NCBI RefSeq assembly: GCF_035920345.1
Contig: NZ_CP109149.1
Location: 10,168,001-10,232,000, forward strand
Reading direction: 5' to 3'
Length of the DNA: 64,000 nucleotides
Source of the DNA: Nocardia vinacea
Lineage (GTDB): Bacteria > Actinomycetota > Actinomycetes > Mycobacteriales > Mycobacteriaceae
Shown: in pieces, positions 60,341-64,000 of the stretch
How the letters are laid out: the number at the start of each line of letters is the position of its first letter
Position numbering within the stretch: position 1 is the first letter of the stretch
Program-made: the position numbers and the translations under genes
The notes under the pieces: model-generated
What the model was told of the DNA's origin: nothing
What the model saw: only the letters and a program-made list of their open reading frames with translations
Database searches by the model: none

Positions 60341-62722
60341 TCAATCCAGTCCGCTGAGCACCGGCGGCAGGTCGCCGGTGTGCACCACACCGAGTCGCTG
60401 GGTCGCTCGGGTCAGTGCCACGTACAGGTCGTTCATCCCACGCGGCGATTCGTCGAGGATCCCCTGGGGTTCCACCAGATAGACCGCGTCGAATTCCAGG
60501 CCCTTGACATCGTGGACCGTGAGCACCCGGACGGATTCGCCCGCCAACTCGACGAAGTCCGCGACCATCTCATGCGGTGTGATGACGGCCGTGGTGCCGG
60601 GGCTGGTCTCCGCGGCTACCAATTGCGCTACCGCACTGCGTAATTCGCTCGCATCGACGGCATGGGCGCGGGGCCGCACACTCGTCTCCCGCACCGACCG
60701 CGGCACCGACGCGGCCGGATCGATCTCGGCGAGCACGTCCGCCGCGACCGCCATGATCTCCGCCGGGGTCCGGTAGTTCACGGTCAACTCGGTGAGCTTC
60801 CACCGTTGTGCCACATAGGGTTCCAGCATCCGCTGCCAGGACGAGGCACCCGCCGGATCGCCGGTCTGCGCGACATCGCCGACCACCGTGACCCACCGGT
60901 TCGGTATGCGGCGCATCACCATTCGCCAGGCCATCTCCGAAAGTTCCTGCGCCTCATCGACGATCACATGGCCGTAGGTCCAATTGCGGTCACCCGCCGC
61001 GCGTTCCGCGGTGGTCTGCCGGTTGCGCACATCCTGACGTTCGGCCAGCTGGCTGGCGTCGATCAGGTCGTAGGCCATCAGGATCTCCGGATCGAGGTCG
61101 TCCTCGAGATCCTGTGGTGCGGAACCGGTCAGGATGTCGAGCGCGTCCTGCGCCTCGGCCAATTGAGCCCGCCAGCGACGGCGGGCGCGTTCGCGTTCCT
61201 CGGTATCGTCGATGCCGAGCAGTTCGGCTAGTTCGTCCAGCAGCGGTGCGTCCGGCGCGCTGAATTCGCCGTTGTCCGAGCGCGCGAGTTCGGCTCGGTC
61301 GGCCGGATCCAGACTGCTCGCGGCCCGATCGAGTCGCTTCGGATCGGCCAGCAGATCCGCGAGCACCTCCTGCGGCGACAGGATCGGCCAGAGCTTGCCG
61401 ATGGCCGCCTGGATCCCCGGATCGGCACGCATTTCGTCCCGGATCTCGGCGAGATCCGTTCGGCTGAGCAGACTTTCCTTACCCGCCCCGTCGGCTGCGC
61501 CTCCTGCCATCCCCCGGTGGCCGCCGGACAGATCCGCGCCCATGGTCTGGGCCAGTTGTTCGGTGAGCGCGTCGATGACCGAGGAGGCGAAGATCGGCCG
61601 GGCCAGATTGTGCGGGCGCCGCGAGGAGCGGGCCCGGCCGCGCGCCTTGGTGGCGATCTTGCGATCGAGTGTGACCGGATAGCCGTCGAAGGCAAGCCTG
61701 ATCGGCTCGGACGGCACTTCTTGACGGTCGCGCACCGCCTGCTTGAGGACCTCCAGCATGGCCAGCGAGCCCTTGACCTCACCGGCGCGCAGCGAATCCT
61801 CGCGGGTGGCCTTCACTCCCGGGTACAGATCGCCGATGGTGGACAGCAGCACGCCGGTCTCACCGAGCGATGGCAGCACCTGACCGATGTAATCGAGGAA
61901 GGTGGCATTCGGGCCGATGATCAGCACACCGCTCTTGGCCAACTGCTGACGGTAGGTGTAGAGCAGGTATGCCGCGCGGTGCAGGGCGACGGCGGTCTTG
62001 CCGGTGCCCGGACCGCCCTGGACCACCAGCACGCTCTTGTGCTCGGAGCGAATGATCGCGTCTTGCTCGCTCTGGATGGTCTCGACGATGTCGTTCATAT
62101 GGCCGGTGCGCGCCGCATTGAGCGCCGAGAGCAGTGCGCTCTCGCTGCCGACCCCGCCCGCGTCATCGGTCACACCGGCAGTCCGAGCGGCGTCGAGGTC
62201 CAGGTATTCGTCATTGATGGCAGTGACCCGCCGATTGCGGGACCGGATATGTCGGCGCCGGATCACCCCGTCCGGGGCGGCAGTCGTCGCGAGATAGAAC
62301 GGACGGGCCAGGGGCGCGCGCCAATCCAGCAGCAGCGTCTCGTAATCGTCCTTCTCGTCGAGGATGCCGAGCCTGCCGATGTAGCGGTATTCGTCTTCTT
62401 GGCCGCTAGCGACTGCTTGCGGGTCGCTCGAAGCGGTACTGCCGTCGAGGTCGATGCGGCCGAAACACAGGCCGTGTTCGGCGGCGTCGTATTTGGCCAG
62501 ATCCTCGGAATAGAGCTGGCTGAAGGATTCGCGTTCGGTGCGGGCCTGCGGGGTGCCACCGGTTTCCAGCAGGACGGTGCGCAGCCGTTTCGTGGCGTAT
62601 TCGCGCATATCGTCGAGTCGTTCATAGAGCACGGACAGGTAGGCCTGCTCCAGGTCGATCTCGCGGTTCCGCTCGGGTGTGCCGTCGTGCGCGGCACGAT
62701 CCTGAGTGAGGCGGTCGGGCAA
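60341..62722 (-). CDS. helD: HelD-type UvrD-like ATPase, RNA polymerase-associated
   Basis: A 793-residue protein. The N-terminal helical arm (EIDLEQAYLSVLYERLDDMREYATKRLRTVLLETGG) and the segment YIGRLGILDEKDDYETLLLDWRAPLARPFYLATT are typical of actinobacterial HelD. The ATPase has VVQGGPGTGKTAVALHRAAYLLY, VIVDEAQELSEMAWRMVMRR, TVVGDVAQTGDPAG and VLTVHDVKGLEFDAVYLVEPQ. HelD enters RNA polymerase and frees it from stalled complexes; the HelR branch protects against rifamycins. The rifamycin-associated element expected before helR genes was not found upstream, so a housekeeping HelD is the safer call. Confidence 0.88.
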   Translation of the reverse strand: MPDRLTQDRAAHDGTPERNREIDLEQAYLSVLYERLDDMREYATKRLRTVLLETGGTPQARTERESFSQLYSEDLAKYDAAEHGLCFGRIDLDGSTASSDPQAVASGQEDEYRYIGRLGILDEKDDYETLLLDWRAPLARPFYLATTAAPDGVIRRRHIRSRNRRVTAINDEYLDLDAARTAGVTDDAGGVGSESALLSALNAARTGHMNDIVETIQSEQDAIIRSEHKSVLVVQGGPGTGKTAVALHRAAYLLYTYRQQLAKSGVLIIGPNATFLDYIGQVLPSLGETGVLLSTIGDLYPGVKATREDSLRAGEVKGSLAMLEVLKQAVRDRQEVPSEPIRLAFDGYPVTLDRKIATKARGRARSSRRPHNLARPIFASSVIDALTEQLAQTMGADLSGGHRGMAGGAADGAGKESLLSRTDLAEIRDEMRADPGIQAAIGKLWPILSPQEVLADLLADPKRLDRAASSLDPADRAELARSDNGEFSAPDAPLLDELAELLGIDDTEERERARRRWRAQLAEAQDALDILTGSAPQDLEDDLDPEILMAYDLIDASQLAERQDVRNRQTTAERAAGDRNWTYGHVIVDEAQELSEMAWRMVMRRIPNRWVTVVGDVAQTGDPAGASSWQRMLEPYVAQRWKLTELTVNYRTPAEIMAVAADVLAEIDPAASVPRSVRETSVRPRAHAVDASELRSAVAQLVAAETSPGTTAVITPHEMVADFVELAGESVRVLTVHDVKGLEFDAVYLVEPQGILDESPRGMNDLYVALTRATQRLGVVHTGDLPPVLSGLD

Positions 62723-62806
62723 ACTGAACTCCTTGTCACCGCGATGAGCCGGTGCACACGCAGGTCACGGTGCACGCGAACGCCATTGAAAACAGAGTTG
62801 TCGAGT

Positions 62807-63145
62807 CTACTGCTGGTTCGGCGGGCTCGCTGTAACCGCAGGTAGCGGGTCCGTGGCCAAGACCGGCGTGAAATGTTGGACGATGGGGAACGGTTCGTAG
62901 AAGTGATGCAGCAGTTGCTTCCAGCGCTGATATCCGGCGGACCCGCGGAAGCCATCGACATGGTCGCTCAACTGTTCCCATCCCACCAGCAGCAAATAGG
63001 TGTCGGGCGCCTCGACGCACCGTGACAGCGACAGCGAGCGGAAGCCCGGCATACTCTCGATGATCGGCCTGGCCTCGGCAAACGCGGCCTCGAAGGCCGC
63101 CGCTTCGGCGGGGCGGACGGGCAACAGCGCGTGTTCGATGATCAT
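62807..63145 (-). CDS. antibiotic-biosynthesis-monooxygenase-fold protein
   Basis: A 112-residue ferredoxin-like ABM protein: MIIEHALLPVRPAEAAAFEA, then RPIIESMPGFRSLSLSRCVEAPDTYLLLVGWEQLSDHVDGFRGSAGYQRWKQLLHHFYEP. These dimeric proteins include quinol and heme-degrading monooxygenases and many of unknown role. It lies ten bases after the diguanylate cyclase gene on the same strand, so it is probably co-transcribed with it. Confidence 0.88.
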   Translation of the reverse strand: MIIEHALLPVRPAEAAAFEAAFAEARPIIESMPGFRSLSLSRCVEAPDTYLLLVGWEQLSDHVDGFRGSAGYQRWKQLLHHFYEPFPIVQHFTPVLATDPLPAVTASPPNQQ

Positions 63146-63155
63146 GGGAAAACCT

Positions 63156-64000
63156 TCAGGAAGCGTGCGTGTTATTCGGTCTGCGGCCCAGGCCGGTGCC
63201 TTCCCGGTGTCCGGTCGGCTTGGCGCGGTACATCGCCAGATCGGCGTCGTGCAGCACCGCCTCGGGCGTCCGGTGGTCGCCCTCTACGAGTTCGGTCACG
63301 CCGATCGAGGCGTTCACCTCGATCCGGTGCCCGCGCGCGATGATCGGCTCGGCCATGGTCGAGCGCAGCCGCTCGACCAGCGAGTCGAGATCGAGGCGGC
63401 GGGTCCGGCCGGACAGCAGCACCAGGAATTCGTCGCCGCCGAGCCGGCCGACCAGATCGGTGCCGCGCAGTGCGCGCTGCAACCGCTGGGCCACGATCTG
63501 CAGCACGGTATCGCCGATCGCGTGGCCGAGGGTGTCGTTGATCGCCTTGAAGCCGTCCATGTCGATGAACAACACTGTCGTGACCGGCAGATCCTCGCTG
63601 GCGGCCAGCGCATTGGCGAGCTGGGACAGGATCAGCGAGCGGTTGGCCAGTCCGGTCAGCGAATCGTGCGTGGCCTGGAACTCCAATTGCCTTCGACTGG
63701 CCCGGAATTCGGTGATGTCGGCGAAGGAGGACACCGCGGGTGAATCCGGATCGCCCGGATTGAGCAGCCGCGAACTGCCGGAGAGCCAGCGGCGCTGGCC
63801 GTCGTGGCGGTCGACGCCGAAGATGTATCCGGTGATCGTTTCGCCGGTCGCCAGGGTGCGTGCGACCGGATGTCGGCTCGGCGGCAGTGGCTGGGCATTG
63901 GCGTCGAGCAGGATCAGCGGCAGTTCGTCGATGGTGGCGCCGATGAGTTCGCCGGTGCGTTCGTCGGTGCCGAAGATCCGCACTGCCGCGGGATTGGCCG
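63156..64000 (-). CDS. PAS-GGDEF diguanylate cyclase (5' end outside window)
   Basis: The frame is open to the right edge; the first visible residues ANPAAVRIFGTDERTGELIGA belong to a PAS domain that started further upstream. A GGDEF domain follows: HDSLTGLANRSLILSQL, TVLFIDMDGFKAINDTLGHAIGD and the active-site RLGGDEFLVLL, all intact. No EAL domain comes after it, because the protein ends with THAS 45 residues after ASIGVTEL. It should make cyclic di-GMP under control of the PAS and any upstream sensor domains. Confidence 0.93.
   Translation of the reverse strand, partial: ANPAAVRIFGTDERTGELIGATIDELPLILLDANAQPLPPSRHPVARTLATGETITGYIFGVDRHDGQRRWLSGSSRLLNPGDPDSPAVSSFADITEFRASRRQLEFQATHDSLTGLANRSLILSQLANALAASEDLPVTTVLFIDMDGFKAINDTLGHAIGDTVLQIVAQRLQRALRGTDLVGRLGGDEFLVLLSGRTRRLDLDSLVERLRSTMAEPIIARGHRIEVNASIGVTELVEGDHRTPEAVLHDADLAMYRAKPTGHREGTGLGRRPNNTHAS

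Noticed and set aside
62723..62806. Rifamycin-associated element before helD
   Set aside because: No matching long inverted repeat was found in the 84-base gap.

Overview
This is a high-GC actinobacterial chromosome segment. The right part carries rpsA, then coaE (kinase fused to a GrpB domain), a DUF402 gene and uvrB, the order known from Mycobacterium tuberculosis. The style of the accessory proteins points to Nocardia or a close relative in the Mycobacteriales. The window splits near 36.2 kb into an accessory island on the left and ordinary core genes on the right.

Left island. At 1-6.4 kb there is a two-gene unit: a cytoplasmic-looking protein with two C-terminal PASTA domains, then a large RHS/YD-repeat protein that runs off the left edge. 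A broken paralogue of the PASTA gene and remnants of an XRE-regulator/GNAT gene pair follow. From 15.4 kb down to 7.3 kb runs a tightly overlapping minus-strand operon. It starts with two tandem amidoligase plus class-II glutamine-amidotransferase cassettes, all Cys-rich, continues with several unknown small proteins, and ends with two primase-polymerase-type genes. I regard this as the least described biochemical system here.

From 17.7 to 31 kb lies a nested defence island. One gene encodes a caspase-NACHT-TPR protein, with an alpha/beta hydrolase gene facing away from it. A second encodes a NACHT-type ATPase with a long helical region and a C-terminal PD-(D/E)XK-like nuclease motif. The second gene sits between about 58-bp inverted repeats beginning TGTCG, and both repeats have been hit at nearly the same position by ISL3-type elements. 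One hit is a clean 1.8-kb insertion with an 8-bp target duplication. The other is a 6.9-kb unit bounded by ISL3 ends with a matching 8-bp duplication, and it carries the caspase-NACHT-TPR and hydrolase genes. The layout suggests stepwise stacking of abortive-infection type modules.

From 31 to 36.1 kb there are parts of integrative elements: palindromic operators, two related att-like regions, a truncated integrase, an excisionase-like gene, a DUF2637 membrane protein, a complete tyrosine recombinase and an AbrB-like gene overlapping it.

The core part holds a polar amino-acid ABC transporter, a LysR/FAD-oxidoreductase pair, an SPFH protein with an Arc-like partner, an SDR/TetR pair with a clear operator, rpsA, a second SPFH-like gene, a Tat-exported phospholipase C, a TetR/MMPL deletion scar, coaE, two DUF402 genes, uvrB, a universal stress protein, a HelD-type helicase and a PAS-GGDEF gene cut by the right edge. 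Several perfect hairpins act as convergent terminators.
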